The notes under the pieces: generated by a model
What the model was told of the DNA's origin: nothing
What the model saw: only the letters and a program-made list of their open reading frames with translations
The model's database searches: none
From: Eucalyptus grandis
Taxonomy: Eukaryota; Streptophyta; Magnoliopsida; Myrtales; Myrtaceae
Reading direction: 5' to 3'
DNA length: 64,000 nucleotides
Assembly (NCBI RefSeq): GCF_016545825.1
Contig: NC_052622.1
Span: forward strand, 43,547,263 to 43,611,262
Shown: one piece after another, positions 1 to 12,239 of the stretch
Layout of the letters: every line of letters begins with the position of its first letter
Numbering within the stretch: position 1 is the stretch's first letter
Program-made: the position numbers and the translations under genes

Positions 1-1547
1 CTCTGCTATTTGTTGACATTTGTAAGCTAGCAGCAGAATATGCAGGATTGGACACAAGCCGGTTGTAATATCAAAGATTCCCACATTAGTCAAGAGCAAA
101 GACCCGTGATAGGGATGTTAAAGGACTAATAATTAACTGGTATTTCAAGAATAACAAGCTGAAAATAAAAGCAAGCACAAGTGCCTTCATATCTCAGATA
201 ATGGCACTGCCATATGACTAGGGTGTTAAATGTTAGCTTTGTAACAAATAAATCATCAAATAGAGAAGACTTAGGGAGTTTTACAATAAACGAATAAATC
301 AAGCTATATGCAAAGGATGAAGTATAACCAAAAAGACACCAAGATGCTGGTCATAATCAAGTACCTCTCTATCAAGATTTCCAGTGGCTCCGGAGGGCCT
401 CTTGCTTCACATCCATCTCTGATATCAATGCTTGCAAAGTTAACATAAGGAAACCCGCTCCATTGGATAGCTTGTGCTTCGTAAGGACTTCAAAGCCAGT
501 TGTTCCAGCTGAGGCTGAAAATGCCAAAAGCATTGTTGCTCTTTCTTTAAGCTTCAAGTGCTAAAAGTGCACATTAAGTGGAATTCCAATGAAGAGATGA
601 TTTTGTTCATACTATCATTAATAGAAATGCTAACTTAAAAATATATTGATGAAAACAAGAAATGAGCTTTTTGCTGATATAAGTGCAAAGTCAATGTATA
701 TCAAAGCATTTATAAAACACAAGAACACCTGAAAAACAATCCATACTCGTATGCCGCTTACCCTAGAAGATGCACAATCTGCCAAGCTCTCGAGAATAAA
801 ATCAGATCCTCGAAAAATTGTCATTGTTTCGTCGTCGTTGTAATCCCCAGGAAGAGCACACTCTCTAATTTTATAACCGCAGAAGAAAATCTCTGAGATT
901 TTTGGACCTGCAAACAATGCTAGAAACTTAAATAGTAAAAATGGGGTATGAGCTTTTGCTAGCAAAAAGCACATCTCCAAGCCCCACTTCCAAGGTCCAG
1001 GGCTGAGGCAACCGTGCTAATTAACCTCAATCTGATCTCTTAAATCTCAGCAAGCCATGCTCATAGAATAAAGCACAAAAGGAAAGATCATGTAAACTAC
1101 ACATACCATTTAATAGAAGGAACAGCAGATCTAGGAAGCATAATCCAGATTCCTTCTTTTGGAGTGTCGAAATGTTTTCCAGGACCAGTAAACATCCAAA
1201 CCTGTTCAATAGAAGTCAATTAAGTCAAGTCTAAAACAGAGTCATTTAATTGCTCATTTTTCTTTTATATATATACACATAGCAGGTGCAATCAGAGCTT
1301 ACCTTTCCCTGTCCTCATAAGCACAGTCCCTCAGCAGAATCAAATTCGTTACAGAAACAGCCTCTACCCTTACACATTCTTCAGTGTTCTTTTTGGACAA
1401 GTTGACACACAAGTTCAAAGACAGCGTGCTAAATGTCCCATCATAATTCACAGGAAGAGGGCATCAACTGATATATTCACGTGTGTCTGCAAAGCTCTTC
1501 TTGGATAGAAGTCCCTCTGCTAAGTCATTGTCCCAGAGTAGAGTGAA
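1..1547 (-). pseudogene. SUV2: SUV2/ATRIP-like checkpoint gene, decayed 3' half
   Basis: Five consecutive minus-strand blocks resemble the C-terminal helical repeat half of plant SENSITIVE TO UV 2 (ATRIP homologue, partner of ATR kinase in the nuclear DNA damage response). Exons: 1547-1303, 1201-1107, 907-762, 560-365, and a last block at about 85-1 running off the window. The first three junctions are GT-AG and keep phase. Readable pieces include ECVRVEAVSVTNLIL, RFGCLLVLENIS, FILESLADCASS, ATMLLAFSASAG, FLMLTLQALISEMD and NRLVSNPAYSAAS. Damage: an in-frame TGA at 1466-1464; a frame change near 405 leading to a stop at 374-372, where a shifted frame restores PPEPLEILIER; and another frame change near 75, where ESLILQ and NRLVSNP lie in different frames. 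No convincing N-terminal exons exist up to the next gene. Family assignment is from memory of the motif pattern. It could instead be a live allele with sequence errors. Confidence 0.6.
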
Positions 1548-1559
1548 CTGGAAAAATGA

Positions 1560-3550
1560 TACTAAAGCTCATAAGCATTTAGACATTCTTAATTGAATCG
1601 AGGTAACGTAACATCAAAGTACAAGGCATCTAGGCACCAATATGTTACCGAGAAGGTATTTAATGTGATGGATACACTACTTATCAGTCACCCAGCATGT
1701 AGCAAGCCAATCAAAATAGAGATGCATACACACATGACACCAAGTAAGATGAAATTCATACCGCGTGGGCAAGTAGTGATGGGCGGTTACATCACTTCAT
1801 TACTGCATGTTGTGTATCCATTACATAAATTACTTTCTTCATGTCACCATCACATACTACAGGAAAAGGTATCCTCACCACAAACTTTTCTATTTAGTAA
1901 ATAAAACAATTTAACCGTAGTAATGGAAATAACACATGAGCTAGAAAGGCCAATAATTTGGTGGATTGAATATAAAATGCACAGGCCACTATTAAAAAGT
2001 ACAAGCATATAAATGATGCTGCCATGCATCAAATTACTACTGGATAAGAACAAGCAAACATCTGATGTCAAAATCGAAGATACTACTATTCAGAAAACTG
2101 AAGTTAAATGATGCATGAGAAGAATCAATATATACCTTTCCCCACATGTCCTTTACGCGCCATGCTTCAGAATTAGGCGGAGTATAGAGAGGGACCTATA
2201 TATAATAGTGACCTGTTCCCAGGGAAAAAAAGGGGTCACCCAACATAATATAGATTAAAAATGCATCTGGGGAAAAATTCAACTTCAGCTAGAAAGACAG
2301 CGGGAAAAAAAAGGAGGCAGCTAAAAAGTGCATAGCCAAAAAATTATTAACCCCTATCAAACCAAGTTCCTTATTGTAACAGATATACAAGAATCAAGAA
2401 AGATGCTTCGCAAAATCAACCTCCCTCACCCATGAGATAAAGAAGGACAACATACGAGACAAAACAACTAATCAAGATTGCTGAACCTGTGACTGAGAAG
2501 GCATAAAGCAACATATGGGATTTCCAAGTCAAAATCATGTTAAGATGTGACAAGAAAATATCCTTGCATGAACAAACAATGGAAAGTGCAGAGACCGGCC
2601 TGAAGGGATGCGAATGACTTATTACCCTCAAAGATTCATAACTGAGGGCATCATGAAAGAAAATATCCTGAGTTTGTATCACAACATACAAGATAACGAC
2701 TCTTAGGGCTTTAAATAGAAAACTTTATTCGACAATTCACCTTCTAAATGACTATATTCTAATTCTTTTCTCTTTTAAATGATAAATAAAGTTTCTATTA
2801 GAAAGTCCAACCCAAGAGCTTAAGGTGATAGATAGAGACAGACCACATAAATATAAAGAGCATTTAGGACCCGCAAAATTTTGACTATGCACATTCACGT
2901 GGAATTTTGACCACACACATTAGCAAAAGGGATAGCACTAGTCCCGATACTATATTAGAAAGTTCAATTCAAAATCTTAAGCCGATGAGATAAACCACAT
3001 GATCCATTGTCAAGCAATATGGGACAATATTTCAATAGTTTCATTAAGAAGGTACCAAGAGGGCATTCCCCCTAGGCAAAATGGCTTAAACCAGAACATA
3101 TTTACAAAATTATGCACCCATCTATATATCGCGTTCTCATAATAATACGCCTTGAGTTACTCCATGGGACATTCAGATAGACCAACTGTGTAAGAAAAGC
3201 AAGGGCAAAAAAAAAAAAAAAAAAAAGAACAGAATAAGTAAGAAGTATGGAACATACAATTGTAACATATTTCAGCTACTTAAATTTTTTTTCTCCTACA
3301 TCAGATGACTATCTTGGAATCATCATTTCTACTATTAAATAATATTTGCCTTCAGCATTTGCTTATAGCTTTGAATAGAAGTAAATCCTTACAATAATAT
3401 TAAATTATGATAGAACTTAAAATTTGCCACCAAAGCAGTCTTCATTACTTACTTTGTCTAAACGGAAAAGATCAATTAGGGGTTGGATCAGGACTTCTAA
3501 ACATTGTCCAGATACTGTCTCACACTTCCAATTTCTCAAATGCTGCTTCT
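1560..3550. other. Intergenic, no supported gene
   Basis: AT-rich DNA with no open frame longer than about 100 codons and no recognisable domain. There is a poly-A run near 3209-3227. N-terminal exons of the neighbouring SUV2-like locus would be expected here, and none were recognised. Confidence 0.6.
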
Positions 3551-6223
3551 CTACTTCTGAAGTTTGCACCGACTAAGAAAGTCTTGGTAGGGATCAAAGC
3601 TTTCTTGCCGCTTTAAGTACTGTCCTTTCAATATGTTGTAGATAGTTAGTTCCGTAGACCCAAAATCCTGTTGACTAGAATTGAACGTCATCTTGATTGG
3701 GCATATATTATCGAAAATTTCTAACCCAGTAGCATCCGTGCTCTTGCTAGAAATGGCCTTAGAGTCAACAACTTTGGAGACCATATGAGAACATACAGGA
3801 TGCGCATAAGGCTTAAAAGAACCTATGTGGTACAAAAAGAATGGTTTTTCTTGTTGTGACGCGGTCCAGGTCTCTTCTCTGTCGTCTGCAAGCGAAATGG
3901 CACGCTCATCATGAGCCTCAGGACCTGAGTCTGACATGGCCACTTTGGTAGCCACCTGCATAACCTCACCAAATTGAAGGCTAAGTTCCGCCTCTGAAGA
4001 AAGTCCAACTGATGCTTCTGAAGAGCCATCTCTGACCTGATGAAGTGTTGATAGGAAGGGGACAGGAAGCACAGGACCAACAAGAGCATCACTTCGATGC
4101 ACTTTATTTGACCACTTGTTGCTGCGGAATGAAGGTTCTCTCAGAACGAAAGGCTGCAATTGCACCGTCTCTGGAACAACCAAGAATTCCAGAGACACTT
4201 TCTTCTGGTCCAAAAGCACTTCAAGGAATTCAGAGTAGCCAGAAAATGCTAAAAGTAAAAGCTCCGTGGACAAACCTGAACACTTTTTCCTCGATATAAT
4301 CTCACCAATTGTAGTTGGTGAACGAATGTCGTCAAAAGACAATGCTGAAGGTGATCCAAGTTGGAAACCAGAACTCTTGAGCATTTTACACAAAGCTACG
4401 TGACAAGCGGGGTCAAAAGATTCCTTTTCTTTGGGGCAACTAGAAGTCTTTTCAATTTTTGCTTCTACCACCGAAGCAAGATTGCCCTTTAAAAAACTGT
4501 AGAGGTAGTCAAGTTTCAGATACTTGAATCTTTTGGGGAACTTGTAATCATCTTCCACCACTGAACACAGACCATTATCCATAAATGAGAGATTAACATC
4601 TTTCTGGCAACTTCTTTCAACATCCCAAGACGCGGAGTATCTCTGATATTCAAGCTTCCCAGAGGACATCAACCTGATAAGTGTGAAGCCACCATATTCA
4701 TCGTCATCAGAAGCTGGTGAAGAGAGATCACTGCCTAAAATTCCAAATCCCAAAACCAAATCTCTTTTCCGTTGCCAATCAACCCATTGAGGTGGAGATT
4801 TCTTCAAGAATTCTTCTTGCAAAAGGCAGCTTCCAGAGCCACACTCACGACCTGAAAGTGAGAGTTCTGAGGGGAGGCCCCATGCATAAAAAGAGTCACA
4901 AATCCCTGAAACTTTTGAAGGAGATGATCCTCTGGCATCAGGTAAAGGAGGCCCATAGCAGAACAGGCTCCACTCACAGTTCCAGAGAGATCCTAGTAGA
5001 ATACAGAAACCCAATTTGGAAGCATGCTCATAGGTGTCTTGTTTAGAGTTTGATCTCAATTTGGACAGTTTAAACATGTCGATGTAGCAGGGCCTATCAA
5101 GACCATGGGACCATTGCAACACTGGCTTCAGCGGCTTACGCGTATCACACAGAAGTAAAAGCTTGTTTGAAGCTAAGGCAAAGTGAAAACCATCAGACCC
5201 GGCCCGAGAAAATGCAAGAAACTGATCCTTCTCCGTAGATGCATAAATACCCGACATCCCAATATTTGCTATGCAATGTATAATGCATTGCTCGGATCTA
5301 AAATCCACTAGAAAGACTGCATCCGATCGTGCAACGATCAAGATTTTCGGATGCCAGCTGAACTCACATCCTAACCATTTAGCACTCTTCGAACTGGCAG
5401 TATGATTCCACAAAACTCTCAACTGAGTACCTTTCAAGTTATGTTCCAAACCAACTTTATGCAAGATATGCTCGAGATCAAACAAATATATATTTCCATT
5501 CTCCAACAAGACCACACTCAATTCAGGCAACTCAGGAGACCAACAAGCATGCACAATAGAGCAAGTCTTGAAAACCTTACTACCCAAAAAGACCAACACC
5601 GGTACCCCGGAATTTCCGCCCCTCCTCACAACAAACCAGTGCACTGAGTACATTGTGTACGCCAACAGATACCCGACACTGCTCGAAATACACTTCCCCG
5701 AGTCCGGAATTGAGTTAACAACAATTCGGACAATGGAGTGATAAAATCTCTTCTTCGACCTGAAAACATCACCATCCTCACCAATCTTGACGTCGAACTT
5801 CCCATCCTCCACAGACAAAATCAAGAACCCAATCTGATCAGAATTATCACCCGTCGGGAAGAACGCGATCACCTCGCTACTGTCCGGGCAGCGAAGGAAC
5901 TGGAGGCGGTTGTGCGCGAAGCCGGGAGCCGGGTCGGCCTGCTCCGGGCCGAACGAAGCTTCGATTTTGGAGGACGCCGAAGGGGGCACCGGAGAGGTAG
6001 TGCTGAGGAACCTGGCGAGGGAGAGCTGAGGGAGAGGAGGCAAGACCGGAGGCGGAGCAAGAGAAGGAGAAGACAGGAGCTCGGTTCGAGAACCCGGCTT
6101 GGGGTTAAAGACCAGAGGACCCAGTTGAGAATTCGAGGAGGAAGGGTCGGACGCGAGGAGGAGTGGGGACCTGAAGACGGTGTTGATCGGAAACTTGGAC
6201 TTCCATTCTTGGTCGAAGTCCAT
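3551..6223 (-). CDS. TAF1C-like RNA polymerase I initiation factor subunit
   Basis: Uninterrupted 890-codon frame starting MDFDQEWKSKFP and ending YQDFLSRCKLQK. It resembles the plant family annotated as TATA-box-binding-protein-associated factor RNA polymerase I subunit C (Arabidopsis At3g18310 type), which would act in the nucleolus in rDNA promoter recognition. The shared features I recognise are the MDF-EWK N-terminus, a Ser/Pro-rich segment at about residues 25-90 (LGPLVFNPKPGS, LSLARFLSTTSP), a central region that could form beta-propeller-like repeats (about 100-420), and a C-terminal segment with YNILKGQYLKRQESF before the stop. The length matches the family, so it looks complete. The start is the first ATG of the frame and fits the conserved N-terminus. 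Several long antisense frames overlap its GC-rich 5' part and are shadows. Function is inferred from family resemblance only. Confidence 0.75.
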   Translation of the reverse strand: MDFDQEWKSKFPINTVFRSPLLLASDPSSSNSQLGPLVFNPKPGSRTELLSSPSLAPPPVLPPLPQLSLARFLSTTSPVPPSASSKIEASFGPEQADPAPGFAHNRLQFLRCPDSSEVIAFFPTGDNSDQIGFLILSVEDGKFDVKIGEDGDVFRSKKRFYHSIVRIVVNSIPDSGKCISSSVGYLLAYTMYSVHWFVVRRGGNSGVPVLVFLGSKVFKTCSIVHACWSPELPELSVVLLENGNIYLFDLEHILHKVGLEHNLKGTQLRVLWNHTASSKSAKWLGCEFSWHPKILIVARSDAVFLVDFRSEQCIIHCIANIGMSGIYASTEKDQFLAFSRAGSDGFHFALASNKLLLLCDTRKPLKPVLQWSHGLDRPCYIDMFKLSKLRSNSKQDTYEHASKLGFCILLGSLWNCEWSLFCYGPPLPDARGSSPSKVSGICDSFYAWGLPSELSLSGRECGSGSCLLQEEFLKKSPPQWVDWQRKRDLVLGFGILGSDLSSPASDDDEYGGFTLIRLMSSGKLEYQRYSASWDVERSCQKDVNLSFMDNGLCSVVEDDYKFPKRFKYLKLDYLYSFLKGNLASVVEAKIEKTSSCPKEKESFDPACHVALCKMLKSSGFQLGSPSALSFDDIRSPTTIGEIISRKKCSGLSTELLLLAFSGYSEFLEVLLDQKKVSLEFLVVPETVQLQPFVLREPSFRSNKWSNKVHRSDALVGPVLPVPFLSTLHQVRDGSSEASVGLSSEAELSLQFGEVMQVATKVAMSDSGPEAHDERAISLADDREETWTASQQEKPFFLYHIGSFKPYAHPVCSHMVSKVVDSKAISSKSTDATGLEIFDNICPIKMTFNSSQQDFGSTELTIYNILKGQYLKRQESFDPYQDFLSRCKLQK

Positions 6224-7944
6224 GGCGGTCCAAGAACTCTCAAGGTCCGAACATCAGAGATTTTCTTCTGGGCGCGATCAAGATCGGAGCTTTTTGTCCA
6301 CGGATCCCTGCCCCCGACGAACGGAACGGCACGGCGGCGATCGGAGGAAGAGGATTTTCCCGGAAGAGCTCGACTCCGCGGCAGAATCTCGATGCCGGTT
6401 TCTCTGTGCAGGGCGCCGCCTTTCAACTGTTCGAGGGATTGCGGAAGAGGCTGCAAACTGCAAGCACTTCGTTTTGCAACTTGACAACCCCTGCTAGGAT
6501 TAGGCGCATATTCACGCTGATTCAAATTAGGATTACATTCCATTATAATTAGCACATCTTGCTCCTTCAATTGAGTATGAACTCGAATTATAAAAGCCCT
6601 TCGAAAAATAACAGAGCTTGGAAGTAGGGTATTTAGTTAAATAATGAATAGAATATAGTTCTTATAATTTTGAATTCTCTCGATTATATACAAATATCAA
6701 TTAAATTAGACATATATTGTTTATTATTCAATATTATTAATATAGTGCTAATAAATATTGACATCGGTATTTGACCAACAAAACTATTAATATTGGTGGA
6801 TATACATATTATATTTTAGTTAGTAGTTAAACATTACTAATCTAAAGGTTGGAATTTCTACTTTCCAGTAGATGCAATAAAATCCTAATCCAGTTATTCT
6901 ATATTCTATTTAGTATTTCGATTTAGTTCGATTCTACTTATTCAATATTGTTATGTCATATTTCGAACTTTATATATAAATGATACAATAACAAATTAAA
7001 TAATGTAATAAAATATCGTAGATAATATAAAAAATAATATAATCGAATTGTTTCACTTCGATGCGAATTAAGAAAATGATCTAAAGTTCTCAAAAGGCGC
7101 CCTATATTTAAAGAATGCTGAATTCATCGTAAGATTCAATATTGAGAGTATAATGAAATTTGGTATTAGGCGTTCTCATTATATACCCTTGAAATATTTT
7201 AGAATCTCCTAGATATGAGAAGAATCTAGACTAGTATCTTGGCCTAGTTCCTCAAGGGGGTGAGCCAGTGAATTCCGGCCCATGATACAAGGCCAAAGCC
7301 CCGACGACATGCAAAACTTGCCCACGCCCTATTGATTAATCGAGCACCAGGGTCAGGCGGTACGCGGTAGGCGCTTAGGCCAGTGCGGCCAGGCACTCGG
7401 ATGGCATCTTTCCTCAAGCTTATCTGAGCGAGCGTCCCAAAAAAATATTCTGATCACAACTTAAAAAGCTCTTTTGACGTTCCTAATTGTGGTTGGATCA
7501 TATTCTAATATCATATATAACTGGCTCGTAAAAGTTCTCACAAGGGTTAACTCGGTTAACTCTTCAGTCGTGAATTTATTATATGTAACTTAGAGTTGAG
7601 AATACGATAAAATACGATTATGCATTTAAGTTGCTCAATTATGAGTGTAGAGCGTTAATAGTAATTCAGGCAGATTGACCAAATCCTGTAATTAGATTTT
7701 CCTATTTCACAGCATCTCCAATGTAGTTTGCTTGGAAAACCGCAGATATTAAAACTGTAAGCCGGAGTTCAACTCCAATGCTTTCGATGAATAGGGTCCT
7801 TTTTTCTTCTCTTTCATAAAAAACTTCGGCTGATCTCAGATAAAGAAAAGCACTGGGAAGTTGAAATTTTCTTCTTTTTTATTTGAATCGGTCAGATTCC
7901 CTTCAAATGCATTGACAAGAAGGAACTGAAATTGCTTGTCTTTC
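6224..7944. other. Intergenic, TAF1C promoter side and MAGL 3' flank
   Basis: The first 300 bp hold the presumed 5' leader and promoter of the minus-strand TAF1C-like gene. The rest is AT-rich with no coding signal. A GC-richer stretch at about 7240-7400 looks like a repeat fragment but could not be assigned. AATAAA on the minus strand at 7883-7878 is a good poly(A) signal for the hydrolase gene, about 65 bp past its stop. Confidence 0.5.
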
Positions 7945-10900
7945 CTACCTCTCTACTCTACAATTCAGCCACTCAATTATTTCCTTCATAATGGCTTCGC
8001 GCTCGGGCTCTGGCTCGAAGAGTAGATCGTGTAAGTGCCCTTCCAACAATCTGATCGTCTTGTCCGTCGCGGATGCTTGCTCGTACAACTTCAAGGAAGC
8101 ATCTGGGTCGGTCACTCTATCCGCGGTGCCGTGGAGGAGCAAAAAGGGAACTCTGACTTGCTTGAGGTTCTGCTGCAAGTAGGCTGCTATCCGGAGGATC
8201 TCGTACCCCGTTCTCACGCGGATGGATCCGGTATAGACGAGGGGATCGGAGTACTTGGCTACGAGCTCTTCCGGGTCCCTTGATACCACCGAGCCCTTCT
8301 TATTCGCAGCCCCGACTTGGTATCTTGGCAATAAGAGGGACACGATTGGAGCGAGTATCTGCAAAGGTTATTACAAAGTCAGGAATGCATTTACTCATTT
8401 CCTAGGGCCCCTGTATAGTTTGCGGGACTGAAGAAAAGAAAGTGTCGCTTGGGTCCTTACCGTGTAAATCGAGTGCGATGGCTGAACTCCTACAGCGGGT
8501 GAAGTTAGCACAATGCCTGATATGCATGCTTCGACTTTTGGGTCAAGAGCAGCCTGTATATGCATGCGATTCACTTGTGAGAAGCAGATCAGTAACGATG
8601 GGGAGAGATCGTGATTTTCACATTGCTCACTTTGAAGTCTTACCTTAAGAATGATCGATGCGCCGGTTGAGTGCCCAAAACAAAAACAAGGGAGCCCTGG
8701 ATTCTCAACCAAGACTCTTCCGATGAATGATTTCTGCAAGAATAGGAAATGAAGAAAAAAAGGAGATCCGCATCACACTCCCAAAATTTATTTTTTTTCA
8801 AAAAAGAGGGCTTTATGGAAGTGTATGAGATGGACATCATACTTACCAGATCGAATACAGCATCATCAAGAGAATTGACATAAGCATGTAACCCATCGCT
8901 TCCACCGTGGCCTGAGAAATGACGAAAGATTCGAACAAGACCTCATTAGAGCAACGCCAGTCAAATCTTTAAGGAACGTATCTGTCAAATTTCAAAGAGT
9001 CGCGACAGGTAACGTATGTTGTCAACTACACAAACACTCGAAACCTCACAATTATACAATCGCCTAGCAATCTTGTAATCAACCGGGTCATTTCTCAAGT
9101 ACAATAGCCAATGGCCCTAGTACTGCCATTAGATCTGACGAGACCATTCCGCATTTTCATAGCCATGACAATTCACACCCGTTTTTCATCCACTCAAAAT
9201 ACAAACTATACAGATGCATCTTGCAATTGCAGACACCTAGTACCACAATCTCCAGCTAGACACTTAACTCAATGTGAAGAGAGGGAGAGAAGGGAGGGAG
9301 ATAGGAGTGGGAAATAGCATTTTCAGTTTGCCCAGTGCAAAACGCAAATGCAATGCAGTTTCCATCTGATAAGTTGGCTAAGGTCTCACTTCAACATTTA
9401 GACAGTTTCTCCTAGGCTTGACTTTTCAAATATTGGCGTGTTCCATCTACATAATCATAGAAGTTCAAGGCCAGGCAACATTCTGATATTATGCTTACAC
9501 ATAAGCAGAGGCTTCCCACCCAAAAGCATCTGAAATGAAATACTCATTTCCTGCATCCAAATATAGATGCATTGTTGATAATAAATGATTCTTCTCAATG
9601 CAATAACTACAAACATTTTAAATTTTTCTAAAAGAACATCAATAAATGAAGCACATTAGAATTATGTAAAGCAGTTCGAGTTTGTGAAAGCAGCCATCTC
9701 TTGATGGGGGTTTTGGATATGTCTGCTTGGAAACATAACTATACATAGTGAACAAAAAAGCAGAGGGAAACCAAATTGCTTGCGTGAAATGGATCACATC
9801 TGACATTAAGAGCAGAGGAGCACAACTTCTATCGAATTGCAAAATTTCTGTAACACCAGAGCAAGTTATCACCTCATCAGACACAGAATAAGCAGCGGAT
9901 ACAAGTAAAGAAACTGTAAGTCGCAAGCCAATTGACAAAATTATGACTTTGTTCAAGCAAATAACACTTGACCCCCTATATTTGAAAATGCACATTTGTA
10001 TGTGAATGGCCATTGATGGAGCATAACGATCAGGAATTCACATGACTAAAGTTTCAAAAAGCAACTCTGTCTTGACGTTAAGATGCAGTTTCGAGTGAAG
10101 TCGATCCATCAAATACTTCCTCCAGAGTTGAGTATACTGTTGAAGCTGGTATACCAGGTAAACTTCATATGTAATTTCTGTATATTCAGCTTATGTTAAG
10201 CTGCTAACTTAGCCTATTTATCGTAAGAAGAGTGGTTTGTTTTTGTAAACTGGGAAATCCTCCATTCCATAATCAGCTTCCAGTTAAAACTGGGTCACTA
10301 AGACAACTAGAAGAACAAGGAGATTGCATAGAGTAGCTCAAATTCTAGGAAAACAGGGAAGAGAATCGTGAACTGCAGGTTTCTTTGACAATACAAAGAG
10401 GACAATTGAAATGCAAACATTTTTGTTCCCAGGAGTGAACACTAACTTGGATTACGCAAACTGAGACAAATTTGGACTTACCAATCCAATCCATTCCGTA
10501 AACATTGAAACCATTGGCGTTCAGCTTCTTTGCAAAATTACTGTACCTCCCACTGGCACAAAAGGCGAAAAGAAATCTCAGTCATCAGGTCCAGAGATAA
10601 CCAGCAGCATACTAACAACTGAGCTCAGGTGGAAACAAACCTGTGTTCATTCAGACCATGCAAAAGAATGACCAATCCCCTGCAAAAACATAAGCATGCC
10701 CTTGTTATAATAACGACCAACGCTAAGTTTGTCATGTATGTTCCAGTGTTAGATGCACAATGTAAGAAAACAAGATATCATAGAGAAGAGCATGCAAAGT
10801 ATGAACTCTCCTAGGTAATATATCAACGCAGAAATGTGATAGACAATCTTAAAATGTTCTCGAAGCAAATTTCACACAATGTTGTCTTTTTTCCTGGTCC

Positions 10901-11568
10901 GACAAAATGGACATTCCAGGAGTACAGAAATAATAAATTCTCGATCACCTATAATTTTAAGCAAATGCGACAAACTTCCTAACCCAAATTAACGTTCTGA
11001 AAAATCATTTCAGAACTCAGCAGGCAAATTTGGAATTAAAATTCCTAACAAAATAGGCAGATAACCAAAATAAATAAATAAAAATTGTGCTTCTAGTTCA
11101 CCTGTTCTCCCCATTAACAGGTCTCCAAGATTGCGTGAACAATGCATCACCCCTCGCAGACGTGAAAATTGAATAGTCCCGAACGACAGTTTCATCGCCA
11201 TCCTGCACCACCCGCTTCTTTGCCAATGCTCTCCGCGCCGCCACCTCCTGCTCCACCAACGACGACGCCGCCCTCCTCCACGGCAGGGCCGTCGCTGGGA
11301 CCCTCACCACAGGCCCGACTTTCCGGTTATTCCCACCGCTGCTCTCACTCCTCTCATCCTTCGACCTCTCTGCCGCGTTCGCCGAGACCAGAACGACCCG
11401 CTTCCGCCCCCGGAACGGCATGAGAAGCAGCAGGACGACGGCGCGGATCAGCAGCAACAGGCTCTTCAACGCGTGCCGCGAGAACAGGGCACTAATTCGG
11501 CCGCTCGCGCCCGATGTCAGCATCAAGGTCGACGGTGACGACGCGCCCTGTCTTGGTTCCATCACCAT
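7945..11568 (-). CDS. Monoacylglycerol lipase / caffeoylshikimate esterase-like alpha/beta hydrolase
   Basis: Seven exons joined by GT-AG introns with consistent phase: 11568-11102, 10679-10641, 10552-10482, 8911-8847, 8733-8644, 8553-8461 and 8358-7945, giving 412 aa. It is a serine hydrolase of the plant MAGL group (close to the Arabidopsis At1g73480/At1g18360 type), expected to cleave monoacylglycerols or related esters. A hydrophobic N-terminal segment (ALKSLLLLIRAVVLLLLMPF) precedes a basic stretch and suggests membrane association. Core motifs in order: LLHGLNEHSGRYSNFA, YGMDWIGHGGSDG, nucleophile Ser in FGHSTGAS, LTSPAVGVQPSH, catalytic Asp in HGTADRVTDP and His in GHLHDLLFEPE. The frame also extends upstream to an ATG at 11733 (55 more residues), but that extension is not family-like, so the ATG at 11568 (MVMEPRQG) or 11562 is preferred. 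The 1.57-kb intron lies between exons 3 and 4. Confidence 0.9.
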
Positions 11569-12080
11569 TAAAATCCTCGCGATTGCCAGTGATTTTTGGT
11601 CGGACGAGCGAGTTTCTAAAGATGGGTATGTCCTTTTGGGCTTGAAGTTGCCGACTTTACCATGAGATTGAGGTTCTGTCTTGTGGGTGCGGATCGAAAT
11701 GGTTGCGAACGCTGTCGTTCGCAACGAGACCATCCGAGAGCTCGAAATGGAGGACCCCCAGAAATAACCGACCGACCGGAATCAAGGGCGGGGCTCGATT
11801 CAGAGCTTCCTGGTTAATCGGGAGCAGAGGAACCCAGAATTAGGAACGGAAACGATGCTCTCTTGCTCGACTACGATAACGGGCCCGCGCACGAACACGA
11901 AGATGAGAGCGGTTTCGAGATTGGGAAGTCAAATTCGAATCGATTTCGTCACCCGAGCCGTAATCCCGACGCTTGCAGCTGGACGGCTCTCGAGACGACA
12001 GCTGTCGGCGCCGTAACCAGAGGGCGAAACGGTGGAACCAAAGGATCAGCACGGTGGCAGGTGTCGACAGGACGACGTCC

Positions 12081-12231
12081 CACGTGGCGAAATCGGTGAC
12101 CTGTCGTCGTCGGCAAGTTGCAGAAAAGGTCAAAGAGAGGATGGATTGGAGGATCCGCTTGACACGTGGCTCCGTCTAAGTGGGGAGGCTCAGGCTCAGG
12201 CTCAGGCGTAGGTTACCCATTTCGACACGTG
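12081..12231. promoter_or_regulatory. Cluster of three CACGTG boxes upstream of the hydrolase
   Basis: Perfect CACGTG palindromes lie at 12081-12086, 12163-12168 and 12226-12231, within GTGGC or GTGTC contexts typical of G-box/ABRE elements. They sit about 350-500 bp beyond the first ATG of the minus-strand hydrolase and are bound by bZIP or bHLH factors in known plant promoters. Abscisic-acid or light control is inference. A (CAGGCT)n microsatellite lies between the last two boxes. Confidence 0.5.
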
Positions 12232-12239
12232 TCCAGTTT

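Noticed and set aside
2136..2200. Minus-strand 20-codon block VPLYTPPNSEAWRVKDMWGK bounded by AG and GT
   Set aside because: It looks exon-like, but I cannot place it in the SUV2 or TAF1C families, and short AG...GT frames are common by chance.
5738..6570. Overlapping plus- and minus-strand ORFs of 233-248 codons at the 5' end of the TAF1C-like gene
   Set aside because: Arg/Pro-rich frames created by GC-rich DNA; the TAF1C frame explains the region.
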